From positions 112,846 through 176,845 of the forward strand of contig JAXJPR010000054.1 in NCBI GenBank assembly GCA_036311565.1: a DNA stretch of 64,000 nucleotides, read 5' to 3'. This document shows positions 26,693-34,947 of this stretch, piece by piece. The translations under genes and the position numbers were made by a program. Source of the DNA: Fimousia sp036311565. Its GTDB lineage: Bacteria > Bacillota > Clostridia > Lachnospirales > Lachnospiraceae. The notes beneath the pieces were generated by a model. It made no database searches and was not told the origin of the DNA. It saw nothing but the letters and a program-made list of their open reading frames with translations. Positions within the stretch are counted from its first letter, which is position 1. Each line of letters opens with the position of its first letter.

Positions 26693-26858
26693 CTTTCTCA
26701 CTAACCTCATTCTTCGCATTCTACTCGAATTCGGTAAGTGTTCCTTCATTTTGTAGTTACACCGCACTAAGCATTCACGCTTCGCCTTCATTGAGTGCGG
26801 GTAACGGCTTTCTCACTAACCTCATTCTTCGCATTCTACTCGAATTCGGTAAGTGTTC
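26693..26858. repeat. Repeat-hairpin-repeat element in the argC-argJ gap
   Basis: A 51-base sequence occurs twice without mismatch, at 26693-26743 and 26808-26858 (115-base period). Between the copies lies a hairpin with arms GTTAC/CCGCACT (26756-26768, one bulged base) and AGTGCGG/GTAAC (26794-26805). Each 51-base copy is itself flanked by CACTAACC and GGTAAGTG, an imperfect inverted repeat. The hairpin loop shares TTCGC and ATTC blocks with the copies, so all three look like members of one family. The element fills almost the whole gap: it ends five bases from the argC stop and abuts the argJ ribosome-binding site. It has no coding capacity. Confidence 0.9.
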
Positions 26859-26863
26859 AATGC

Positions 26864-27904
26864 CTATGGGAACATTGGAACCTGCATCAATCCCTGTGTT
26901 TCTGGGAATCCAAATAAAAGATTCATATTTTGAACGGCTTGTCCTGCAGCTCCTTTTACTAAATTATCCATAGCCCCCATCATGATGACACGATTGGTTC
27001 TAGGATCGATTTTAAAGTTCACATCTACGTAATTGCTTCCTTCTACCCATCTGGTTTCTGGAGTTTCATCTTTTTCCAATACTCTGACAAAAGTTTCTTC
27101 CTTATAATAAGAATCATAAATTGCTTTTATTTCTTCATAAGTTACCTTTTCTGTTAAGGATGCATATGCTGTAATCAAAATCCCTCTATTCATTGGAACT
27201 AAATGAGGTGTAAAATTCAGTGTAACTTTTTCACCTGACGCATATGATAACTGTTCTTCAATTTCTGGTGTATGTCTGTGTGTTGCAACACCATATGCCT
27301 TGATATTTTCATTTACTTCACAATACAAATTATTTACTTTTGCACCACGTCCTGCTCCTGATGTACCAGATTTTGCATCAATGATCAGGGTACTCATATC
27401 AATAAGTCCTTCTTTTGCCAGAGGATAAATAGACAGCGTAGAACAAGTAGGATAGCATCCTGGATTCGCAATTAATCTTGCTCCTTTAATATCTTCACGG
27501 TTAATTTCACATAATCCGTAAACGGCCTCTTCAATAAACTGAGGACTTCCATGTTTTATGCCATACCATGCTTCATATGTATCTAAGTCTTTAATACGGA
27601 AATCCGCACTTAAATCAATAATTTTTACTTTTGATAAAATTTCTTCGTTTACTAAGTTTCCACATAGACCTTGAGGAGTTGCTGTGAAAATTACATCCAC
27701 CTGAGAAGCTAACTCATCCATATTATCATCCATGCATTTTGCATCTACAATCTGAAACATATTACGAAATACATCATAATACTTCTTATCAATATAACTT
27801 CTTGATCCATACCATTTTACTTCAACTTCTCCATGCTGCAGCAGTAATCGAACTAATTCCTGTCCTGCATAGCCTGTGGAGCCAATAATACCTGCTTTTA
27901 TCAT
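26864..27904 (-). CDS. argC: N-acetyl-gamma-glutamyl-phosphate reductase
   Basis: ArgC reduces N-acetylglutamyl phosphate to the semialdehyde with NADPH. From ATG 27904 (GAGGAGATTATT upstream) it is 346 residues. GIIGSTGYAGQELVRLL is the NADP Rossmann motif, NPGCYPTCS holds the catalytic Cys, and TPHLVPMNRGI is the conserved C-terminal block. It is the first gene of argC-argJ-argB-argD, behind a consensus promoter. A 160-base repeat element separates it from argJ. Confidence 0.96.
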   Translation of the reverse strand: MIKAGIIGSTGYAGQELVRLLLQHGEVEVKWYGSRSYIDKKYYDVFRNMFQIVDAKCMDDNMDELASQVDVIFTATPQGLCGNLVNEEILSKVKIIDLSADFRIKDLDTYEAWYGIKHGSPQFIEEAVYGLCEINREDIKGARLIANPGCYPTCSTLSIYPLAKEGLIDMSTLIIDAKSGTSGAGRGAKVNNLYCEVNENIKAYGVATHRHTPEIEEQLSYASGEKVTLNFTPHLVPMNRGILITAYASLTEKVTYEEIKAIYDSYYKEETFVRVLEKDETPETRWVEGSNYVDVNFKIDPRTNRVIMMGAMDNLVKGAAGQAVQNMNLLFGFPETQGLMQVPMFP

Positions 27905-27984
27905 AATAATCTCCTCTATCTCAATCAATCTCTCTATAGCCTGCAAAAACCAAGCAATGGCCCAGACTAAGCTAACGTTAAATA

Positions 27985-28013
27985 ATTATACAACCCTTTT
28001 CTTAGATATGCAA
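27985..28013 (-). promoter_or_regulatory. Promoter of argC-argJ-argB-argD
   Basis: On the minus strand TTGCAT (28008-28013), a 17-base spacer and a perfect TATAAT (27985-27990). It is divergent from the argG promoter about 95 bases away; both have the same TTGCAT -35 hexamer. Confidence 0.75.
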
Positions 28014-28044
28014 CCCGTTTTTCATATTTGTTAAAACTTTTTAC

Positions 28045-28080
28045 ATATTTATGCATTGATTTCAAATATTTATGCATAAA
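28045..28080. promoter_or_regulatory. Tandem candidate operator in the argC/argG divergent region
   Basis: The 12-mer ATATTTATGCAT occurs at 28045-28056 and again at 28066-28077, exactly 21 bases (two helical turns) apart. The second copy contains the palindrome TTTATGCATAAA. A related TGCATAATATTCA overlaps the argG -35. An arginine repressor is the obvious candidate binder, but the match to the ARG-box consensus is only partial. Confidence 0.4.
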
Positions 28081-28105
28081 AATAGCAGAAAATAGAAAAA
28101 AACAC

Positions 28106-28134
28106 TTGCATAATATTCATATTTGACGTATATT
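28106..28134 (+). promoter_or_regulatory. Promoter of argG
   Basis: TTGCAT (28106-28111), a 17-base spacer and TATATT (28129-28134), about 65 bases upstream of the argG ATG. The -35 lies inside a TGCATAATATTCA sequence that could be an ArgR-type half-site pair. Confidence 0.6.
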
Positions 28135-28200
28135 TATAGTCGATGATAAGGATGAACTATCACTATATAGAAGAAAAATCATTTAGGAGGATATATAGAA

Positions 28201-29427
28201 ATGAAAGAAAAAGTTATATTAGCATATTCCGGTGGATTAGATACTACCGCAATCATCCCTTGGTTAAAAGAGACTTTTGATTATGAAGTAATCTGCTGCT
28301 GTATCGATTGTGGGCAGGGCGAAGAATTAGACGGTTTAGATGAACGTGCAAAATTATCTGGCGCAAGCAAATTATATATCGAAGACATCGTAGACGAGTT
28401 CTGCGAAGAATATGTAGTACCATGCGTACAGGCAAATGCCATCTATGAAAACAAATATTTATTAGGTACGTCTATGGCTCGTCCAGTTATCGCAAAACGT
28501 TTAGTAGAAATTGCTCGTAAGGAAGGCGCAGCTGCAATCTGTCATGGAGCTACTGGTAAAGGAAATGACCAGATTCGTTTTGAATTAGGAATCAAAGCTT
28601 TAGCTCCAGATTTAAAAATTATTGCTCCTTGGAGAATGACAGATGTTTGGACAATGCAGTCTCGTGAAGATGAAATCGAATACTGCAAACAGCATGGAAT
28701 TGATTTACCATTTTCTCCAGATTCCAGCTATAGTCGTGACCGTAACTTATGGCACATTAGCCATGAAGGCTTAGAATTAGAAGATCCTGCTCAGGAACCA
28801 AACTTCGATCATATGTTAGTTTTAGGTGTTACTCCAGAGAAAGCTCCTGATGAAGCTGAATATGTAACGATGACATTTGAAAAAGGTGTTCCTGTTTCTA
28901 TTAATGGAGAAAAAATGAAAGTTGCTGACATCATTCGTAAATTAAATGCATTAGGTGGAAAACATGGTATCGGTATTGTAGATATCGTAGAAAACCGTGT
29001 TGTTGGTATGAAATCTCGTGGTGTATACGAAACTCCTGGTGGAACAATCTTAATGGAAGCTCACCAACAGTTGGAAGAGTTAGTATTAGATCGTGAAACA
29101 TACAAAGCAAAAATCGACATGGGTAATTTATTAGCTCAGATTGTTTATGAAGGAAAATGGTTCACTCCATTACGTGAAGCAGTTCAGGCATTTATTGAAA
29201 AAACACAAGAAAATGTTACTGGTGAAGTAAAATTCAAACTTTACAAAGGAAATATCATCAAAGCAGGTACAACTTCTCCATATTCTTTATACAGCGAATC
29301 TTTAGCAAGCTTCACAACTGGCGAATTATATGATCACCATGATGCAAGCGGATTTATCAATTTATTTGGTTTATCTTCTAAAGTACGTGCAATGAAAAAA
29401 TTGGAAAGAGAAGGAAAGACTCTCTAA
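28201..29427 (+). CDS. argG: Argininosuccinate synthase
   Basis: ArgG condenses citrulline and aspartate using ATP. The 408-residue protein starts with the PP-loop AYSGGLDTTAIIPWL. CHGATGKGNDQIRFE and DSSYSRDRNLWHISHEG are substrate-binding blocks. AGGAGG precedes the ATG. It is a single gene, divergent from argC and followed by a strong bidirectional terminator. argH is on the same strand about 1.4 kb downstream but has its own promoter. Confidence 0.97.
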   Translation: MKEKVILAYSGGLDTTAIIPWLKETFDYEVICCCIDCGQGEELDGLDERAKLSGASKLYIEDIVDEFCEEYVVPCVQANAIYENKYLLGTSMARPVIAKRLVEIARKEGAAAICHGATGKGNDQIRFELGIKALAPDLKIIAPWRMTDVWTMQSREDEIEYCKQHGIDLPFSPDSSYSRDRNLWHISHEGLELEDPAQEPNFDHMLVLGVTPEKAPDEAEYVTMTFEKGVPVSINGEKMKVADIIRKLNALGGKHGIGIVDIVENRVVGMKSRGVYETPGGTILMEAHQQLEELVLDRETYKAKIDMGNLLAQIVYEGKWFTPLREAVQAFIEKTQENVTGEVKFKLYKGNIIKAGTTSPYSLYSESLASFTTGELYDHHDASGFINLFGLSSKVRAMKKLEREGKTL

Positions 29428-29462
29428 TTTTGATATTTTAAAAACCATAAAATCTGACAAAT

Positions 29463-29493
29463 AAAAGGACGATAGATAATCTATCGTCCTTTT
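29463..29493. terminator. Bidirectional terminator after argG
   Basis: A near-perfect palindrome with AAAAGGACGATAGAT (29463-29477) against its complement (29479-29493). It is A-rich on the left and T-rich on the right, so it can work on both strands. The right arm overlaps the stop codon of the convergent membrane-protein gene. Confidence 0.85.
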
Positions 29494-29914
29494 ATAGTCT
29501 ATAATGAGGCATTTCTTCTGCAAATAACAGATGGCGGATCCAATCATCCAAAACAATCGCTGCTGCTGATAAGAAAAACCAGACAATGGAATATGGAAGA
29601 CAAATCTGACCCTTAAAATTATAAGGAAGATTCGAATAATCCCATACATTCCCCCCTAACCATACATTCACGATCAGTCCTGTGATCAGTTCCAGCCCGG
29701 TAATAATCAGACTAGATAAGAACATTTGTCCAAGTAATCCAATTTCTATGTTCACAAATTCATTTAATAGACCACATCCTAAAAAACACAATCCTCCACA
29801 AATAAACATCGAATAATGAGAAAAACCCCTCATAATGATTTCAAGCAGATAATATGCTGAACCACCTACAAAAAACAGAATAAAATGCTTTTCCAATATA
29901 TATAATCCCTTCAT
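29492..29914 (-). CDS. Small membrane protein of the putative ABC transporter type IV family (CmpB-like)
   Basis: A 140-residue protein with about four transmembrane helices. GGLCFLGCGLLNEF, ITGLELITGLIVNVWLG, the VWDYSNLPYNFKGQIC segment and LPYSIVWF fit the PF06541 'putative ABC-transporter type IV' family, which is common in Clostridia and whose function is not established. It is convergent with argG, with the terminator stem overlapping its stop, and about 90 bases from tcdA. No ATPase partner is nearby. Confidence 0.75.
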   Translation of the reverse strand: MKGLYILEKHFILFFVGGSAYYLLEIIMRGFSHYSMFICGGLCFLGCGLLNEFVNIEIGLLGQMFLSSLIITGLELITGLIVNVWLGGNVWDYSNLPYNFKGQICLPYSIVWFFLSAAAIVLDDWIRHLLFAEEMPHYRL

Positions 29915-30006
29915 ATGCTACCTCTTTATCCACGATACTATCAGTATATACATCCGCTGAAAAACTATACATATTTCTTCTGCCCTTTTATAGATAGAAA
30001 ATTTTC

Positions 30007-30687
30007 TTATTTTATCAAATCTTTAACCACTTCTCCTGCAAGAATCAATCCTGCAACAGAAGGAACAAATGATACACTTCCAGGTTCTCTGTGCTTTTGA
30101 GGAGTTTCTTTTGAATATACCACTTTACATTTTCTAATTCCTCTTGCTTTTAATTCTTTTCTCATAACTTTCGCCAATGGGCATACGCTGGTTTTATAAA
30201 TATCCGTAACTTCAAAAGCTGTTGCATCTAGTTTATTTCCCGCTCCCATACAGGAAATCACCGGTACTTTTTCTTCTGCCGCTTTGCAGATCAATGCAAT
30301 TTTCCCACTAACCGTATCAATAGCATCTACAATATAATCATATTGACAAAAATCAAAATCGCTGGCTGTATCAGGAAGAAAGAATACCTCATTGGCTTCT
30401 ACCTGGCAATCAGGATTAATGTCTTTGATTCTTTTTTTAAACATCTGTACCTTAGATTGTCCAATTGTACTTTGAAGGGCAATGATCTGGCGGTTTAGAT
30501 TACTTTGGCTAATGGTATCATGATCAAACAATGCCAGATAGCCAATACCAGCTCTTGCAAGTGCTTCAATTGCAAATCCACCTACGCCGCCTGCTCCGAA
30601 CACTGCTACTTTACTCTTTTTTAATTTCTCAACTGCTTCTTCTCCCAGTAATCGCTGGGTACGTTCATATAATTCCAAGTCATGCAC
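30007..30687 (-). CDS. tcdA: tRNA threonylcarbamoyladenosine dehydratase (TcdA, E1-like)
   Basis: TcdA uses ATP to cyclise t6A37 of tRNA into ct6A. The 226-residue protein is an E1/ThiF-fold enzyme: VAVFGAGGVGGFAIEALARAG is split over the glycine-rich nucleotide loop, LNRQI is the second ATP-site motif, and DYIVDAIDTVSGK follows. CPLAKVMRKELKARGI and GSVSFVPSVAGLILAGEVV distinguish YgdL/TcdA from MoeB or ThiF. It has no thiamine or molybdopterin neighbours, which supports the tRNA role. It is divergent from argH. Confidence 0.88.
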   Translation of the reverse strand: MHDLELYERTQRLLGEEAVEKLKKSKVAVFGAGGVGGFAIEALARAGIGYLALFDHDTISQSNLNRQIIALQSTIGQSKVQMFKKRIKDINPDCQVEANEVFFLPDTASDFDFCQYDYIVDAIDTVSGKIALICKAAEEKVPVISCMGAGNKLDATAFEVTDIYKTSVCPLAKVMRKELKARGIRKCKVVYSKETPQKHREPGSVSFVPSVAGLILAGEVVKDLIK

Positions 30688-30773
30688 CTACTTTACTACT
30701 ATAATTTTTTATTAAGATGATAATATCATATTTTCATTTATGATAAAACCTTATCCTTCCTCACATTAGAATT

Positions 30774-30827
30774 TTGACTTTCTTTTGATTTTATAGTAAA
30801 CTATATATTAATTATGCCATTTGGCAT
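30774..30827 (+). promoter_or_regulatory. argH promoter with palindrome at the transcription start
   Basis: TTGACT (30774-30779), 17 bases, TAAACT (30797-30802). The perfect palindrome ATGCCATTTGGCAT spans 30814-30827, just downstream of the predicted start site. That is a classic operator position. It does not resemble the TGCAT-containing motif upstream of argG. Confidence 0.5.
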
Positions 30828-30861
30828 GAAATATATAAATTACAGAAAAGAGGAATACATT

Positions 30862-32247
30862 ATGGCACAATTATGGGGCGGCCGCTTCACAAAAGAAACC
30901 GATAAATTAGTATACAATTTTAATGCTTCTATTACATTTGATCAAAAATTTTATAAACAGGACATTCAGGGAAGCATGGCTCATGTAACTATGCTCGCTG
31001 ATTCTGGAATTCTTACAATGGAAGAAAAAGACAGTATTTTAAAAGGACTTCAATCTATTTTAGATGACGTAGAAGCTGGCACATTGGAAATTACAGATGA
31101 ATATGAAGATATTCACAGCTTTGTAGAAGCTGTATTGACCGAACGTGTTGGTGAAGCAGGTAAAAAGCTTCATACAGGAAGAAGCCGAAATGACCAGGTC
31201 GCTTTAGATATGAAATTATACACAAGAGATGAAATTGAAGAAATTCAATGCCTTGTCATTAATTTATTAAAAGCACTCCATACAATTATGAAAAATAACT
31301 TAAAAACTTATATGCCAGGATTTACTCATCTGCAAAAAGCACAGCCTGTAACTGTTGCTCACCATGTAGGTGCTTATATGGAAATGTTCAAACGTGACTA
31401 TGACCGTCTTTGCGACATTTATGACCGTATGAACTACTGTCCTTTAGGTTCTGGTGCTTTAGCTGGTACTACTTACCCTTTAAATCGTTCTCAGACTGCA
31501 GAAATTTTAGGATTCTACGGCCCTACTTTAAACAGCATGGATTCTGTATCTGACCGTGATTATCTTATTGAATTGTTATCTGCATTATCAACCATTATGA
31601 TGCATTTAAGCCGTTTTTCTGAGGAAATCATCATTTGGAATTCTAATGAATATCAATTTGTTGAAATTGATGATGCTTACAGCACAGGAAGCAGTATTAT
31701 GCCACAGAAAAAAAATCCTGATATCGCAGAATTAGTCAGAGGAAAAACTGCACGTGTGTATGCTGCACTTAATAACATTTTAGTTGCAATGAAAGGGATT
31801 CCTTTAGCTTATAATAAAGATATGCAAGAAGATAAGGAATTAACTTTTGATGCAATTGATACTGTAAAAGGATGTCTTGCATTATTCACTGGTATGATCT
31901 CTACTATGACCTTTAAAAAGGATCGTATGGAAGCAAGTGCAAAAGGCGGTTTTACCAATGCAACGGATGCTGCTGACTATTTAGTAAACCATGGTGTTCC
32001 TTTCCGCGATGCACATGGAATTGTAGGTCAGCTAGTATTATACTGTATTGATAAAAACATTGCATTAGATGATATGTCTTTAGAAGAATTTCAGGCAATC
32101 AGTCCGGTATTCGAAGATGATATCTATGAAGCAATCAGCCTAGAGACCTGTGTAAGTAAACGTAATACCATTGGAGCTCCTGGAATGGAAGCCATGAAAC
32201 AAGTCATTGAAATTAATGAAAATTTCTTAAAGGAAATTGATCAATAA
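30862..32247 (+). CDS. argH: Argininosuccinate lyase
   Basis: ArgH splits argininosuccinate into arginine and fumarate. From ATG 30862 (AGAGG upstream) it is 461 residues. MAQLWGGRFTKETD is the typical start, LHTGRSRNDQVALD and TYMPGFTHLQKAQP are conserved blocks, and GSSIMPQKKNPD is the fumarase/lyase-superfamily signature with the catalytic Ser loop. It is followed 12 bases later by a lipoprotein gene, so the two form an operon. Confidence 0.97.
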   Translation: MAQLWGGRFTKETDKLVYNFNASITFDQKFYKQDIQGSMAHVTMLADSGILTMEEKDSILKGLQSILDDVEAGTLEITDEYEDIHSFVEAVLTERVGEAGKKLHTGRSRNDQVALDMKLYTRDEIEEIQCLVINLLKALHTIMKNNLKTYMPGFTHLQKAQPVTVAHHVGAYMEMFKRDYDRLCDIYDRMNYCPLGSGALAGTTYPLNRSQTAEILGFYGPTLNSMDSVSDRDYLIELLSALSTIMMHLSRFSEEIIIWNSNEYQFVEIDDAYSTGSSIMPQKKNPDIAELVRGKTARVYAALNNILVAMKGIPLAYNKDMQEDKELTFDAIDTVKGCLALFTGMISTMTFKKDRMEASAKGGFTNATDAADYLVNHGVPFRDAHGIVGQLVLYCIDKNIALDDMSLEEFQAISPVFEDDIYEAISLETCVSKRNTIGAPGMEAMKQVIEINENFLKEIDQ

Positions 32248-32259
32248 TTGAGGAAGATT

Positions 32260-33981
32260 ATGAAAAAAAAATTATTGCTATGTATGTCAGCGGCCGTTCT
32301 TCTGCTGCTGACAGCCTGTGGCATTAAAATAGATACCAATTTATCTGTGAATGAGAAATTTAAAGGAAGCCGGATCATGCTTTGTACTATGACAAAAAAT
32401 GATGTCAAGGCTTTGAACAAGAATTTAAACTCTTTAAATTCCATCATTAAAGAAAATTGTCCGGATACAATGACATACGAAGACCAATCAGACGAAGAAC
32501 AATTTCAATATAAGTTTGTTATTACCTTTTCATCTCTTCATGATTACAAAAAAAAGATATCGGAATGTCTGAATTTTGCTCCTGAAATAAGTTATCAATA
32601 TAGCAGCTCTCCTTTTGCCAATGGCCTTTTATATAAAGAAAACTTCACTAGCAAGGATTTAATGGCATGGTTTTCTGAAAGCCTGGTCAATGAAGAACTT
32701 ATGACAGAATCAGAAGTAGAAAATATCTGGTCAGTAAATGATACTTTTTTTGTTTTTAATGGTAAGTCTCATGTTATGGATGATACAATCAGTATTGATA
32801 CTATGGAGTATCTTCCATTAAATAACATTCAATTCTATACAGAAAAAAACGAAGACGGTAATTTCAAAAGAACTATTGTGTTTCAAATACCAAAAGAGAG
32901 TTTAGATAAAAATTCCAAATCCATCAAACAATATTTAACTGATTCCTTAGATTCTTCCTATGAAATTGATTGGAATTCTATAAAAAACGGAAAGGAATGT
33001 TCTATTTCTTTTCAAGGCAGTCAGATTACTGATTTAAAGGAAAAAACAGAATTAATATTAAAAACAAGCGGAACATTAAAGCGTACCGTATCCATGGACG
33101 AGAGCAAACCTCTTTCCTTTGTCAATCATTATAAAGAGGCCTATTCTCTTACGAACTTTTCCTCTGGTGAAGATACAAAAGTAAATTATAAATTCTATTA
33201 TAAACCTGCTTCTGATTCTTCACTTCCTGATTTTGAGGAAAAGACAGAAGATGGATATTATTTAATCCAGACCGGAAACGCAAATCAAATGGAAATTGCT
33301 TTTGATGAGACACACATTCCCGTATTTGAATCTTATCAAATGACGACCATCTATCACTCAACGAGTCTTTTGAAACGTGAATTGACCCTTCATTATCAGG
33401 GTTTCATATCCAAAGACGAAGAATCGGCCTTAACTGACTATTTCTTAAATAGTGGATTTTCCACGGCAACAAAGGATAAAGATCAGACTTTACTACTGAT
33501 AACCGATGGAACTGCCACTCATATTACTTCTGCATTTGATCAGGTATTCCAGACGAAAAATACGGTTTCCATTTCTTCAGAAAAAAGTTTGTGGAGCAAA
33601 AACCAATCAACCCTAATCAAGGATTCCATTGATTTATCACATATCTCCTGGATTGATTATCCTTCCGGTATTTATTATTTTATTTCCAATAGTGAAGAAT
33701 CGATGGAAGATATAAAATTCCATTCCGACTCAAAGGCTACAGAAATAAAAAGGCTGAATGCATTAGAAAAATCTTCTGTTTCAGATTCTACAGATTTAAC
33801 AGAGTTTAAAGGCGCTTATAAAGCAAAGATAAATGGTGCCATTATTCAGGCAACCTATACTGGTGGGATCACCGATGTATATGGAACAATTCTTGTAGCA
33901 ATTGCATTCACTATTATTATCATTGGCGTTATTATTATGATTTTATATCGATATCGTAGCTCCCTATTTAAAAAGAAATAA
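32260..33981 (+). CDS. Lipoprotein with C-terminal membrane anchor, unknown function
   Basis: I do not recognise this family with confidence. From ATG 32260 (GAGGAAG upstream) it is 573 residues. The N-terminal signal peptide ends in a lipobox (LLTACGIK). The next segment (IDTNLSVNEKFKGSRIM) resembles the start of LppM-like lipoproteins. The long extracytoplasmic body is rich in Ser, Asp and Lys and seems to contain several related beta-rich segments. A transmembrane helix near the C-terminus (about 540-565) is followed by a basic tail (YRYRSSLFKKK). The protein would thus be tethered at both ends. It is co-transcribed with argH and ends in a terminator. Confidence 0.8.
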   Translation: MKKKLLLCMSAAVLLLLTACGIKIDTNLSVNEKFKGSRIMLCTMTKNDVKALNKNLNSLNSIIKENCPDTMTYEDQSDEEQFQYKFVITFSSLHDYKKKISECLNFAPEISYQYSSSPFANGLLYKENFTSKDLMAWFSESLVNEELMTESEVENIWSVNDTFFVFNGKSHVMDDTISIDTMEYLPLNNIQFYTEKNEDGNFKRTIVFQIPKESLDKNSKSIKQYLTDSLDSSYEIDWNSIKNGKECSISFQGSQITDLKEKTELILKTSGTLKRTVSMDESKPLSFVNHYKEAYSLTNFSSGEDTKVNYKFYYKPASDSSLPDFEEKTEDGYYLIQTGNANQMEIAFDETHIPVFESYQMTTIYHSTSLLKRELTLHYQGFISKDEESALTDYFLNSGFSTATKDKDQTLLLITDGTATHITSAFDQVFQTKNTVSISSEKSLWSKNQSTLIKDSIDLSHISWIDYPSGIYYFISNSEESMEDIKFHSDSKATEIKRLNALEKSSVSDSTDLTEFKGAYKAKINGAIIQATYTGGITDVYGTILVAIAFTIIIIGVIIMILYRYRSSLFKKK

Positions 33982-33988
33982 ATAAAAT

Positions 33989-34027
33989 GCACTCAAACCA
34001 TTTGTTTTTTAACATTCATTTGAGTGC
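33989..34027. terminator. Terminator after the argH-lipoprotein unit
   Basis: GCACTCAAA (33989-33997) pairs with TTTGAGTGC (34019-34027) and is followed by a run of seven T residues. It lies between this unit and the convergent mscS gene. Confidence 0.8.
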
Positions 34028-34046
34028 TTTTTTATTTCTTTATATA

Positions 34047-34877
34047 TTATTTTTCATTTTCACGAATGATATGAACATCCATCTGATTATATGGAATACT
34101 GATTCCATTTCTGTCAAATTCTAATTTTATTTTCTCTAAAATATCCCATCTCACTGGATTATAAAGATCTGTTGGAACCCATACACGCAGTCCCATAGAT
34201 ACACAGCTATCTGCCAAATTATCAACAAACACCTGAATGCTATCCTCTTTTACCGTATCAGTATGAGAGGTTGCAATTTCTGCTATAATTTTCTTAGCAA
34301 GAGTGATATCTGAATCATATCCAATTCCCACACGAATATCCAATAACCGCTCTTCTTGTCTGGTTACGTTAGTCAAGCTTGCATTAGTAATAACACCATT
34401 TGGAACTACTACCACTTTATTATCTATCGTCTGAATTCTTGTATAGAATAAGTCAATGGCTGCAACGGTTCCTTCATTCCCATGAGAATCTTCCTTGACG
34501 TAGTCACCTACTTGAAATGGTTTTAATAATAAAATTAAACATCCACCTGCAATATTGGACAAACTTCCCTGCAATGCCAGACCAATAGCAACACCAGCGG
34601 AAGCAAGAAGAGCTGTAAACTGAGAACCTGCAATTCCTAATTGTGTTGCTGCCATGAAAATGACCAGTACTTTGGAACCAATTCTTACAATAGAAAATAA
34701 GAAACTTCCTACGCTTTCATCAATACTGGATTTTTGGATGAATTTTTTCGCTAACTTAGAAAGATAGTTTGCAAGTTTCATACCAACGATCAAAATAATT
34801 AATGCCCAGAACAAATCTGAACCAAAAGCAGTTAAATTTTCGATGGCTTTTTCAATAACTTTATCTGTAATTTTCAT
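34047..34877 (-). CDS. mscS: Small-conductance mechanosensitive channel (MscS family)
   Basis: The 276-residue length is close to E. coli MscS. Three membrane helices occupy about residues 15-110. The pore-lining TM3 shows the Gly/Ala pattern ALLASAGVAIGLALQGSLSN. The beta domain has GDYVKEDSHGNEGTVAAIDLFYT and VVVPNGVITNASLTN, and the C-terminal alpha/beta vestibule follows. The channel releases solutes on hypo-osmotic shock. AGGAG precedes the ATG. It lies downstream of asd, separated by a hairpin, so probably is a separate unit. Confidence 0.93.
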   Translation of the reverse strand: MKITDKVIEKAIENLTAFGSDLFWALIILIVGMKLANYLSKLAKKFIQKSSIDESVGSFLFSIVRIGSKVLVIFMAATQLGIAGSQFTALLASAGVAIGLALQGSLSNIAGGCLILLLKPFQVGDYVKEDSHGNEGTVAAIDLFYTRIQTIDNKVVVVPNGVITNASLTNVTRQEERLLDIRVGIGYDSDITLAKKIIAEIATSHTDTVKEDSIQVFVDNLADSCVSMGLRVWVPTDLYNPVRWDILEKIKLEFDRNGISIPYNQMDVHIIRENEK

Positions 34878-34897
34878 TTTTATTCTCCTAAATTATC

Positions 34898-34935
34898 ACA
34901 AAAAGCTACAAGGAATCTTCCTCATAGCTTTTTGT
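34898..34935 (-). terminator. Terminator between asd and mscS
   Basis: Arms ACAAAAAGCTA (34898-34908) and TAGCTTTTTGT (34925-34935) enclose an inner AGGAA/TTCCT pair. The stem itself carries the T-run on the minus strand, so it can end the leuB-to-asd transcript. Confidence 0.7.
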
Positions 34936-34947
34936 AAGTATCATTTA

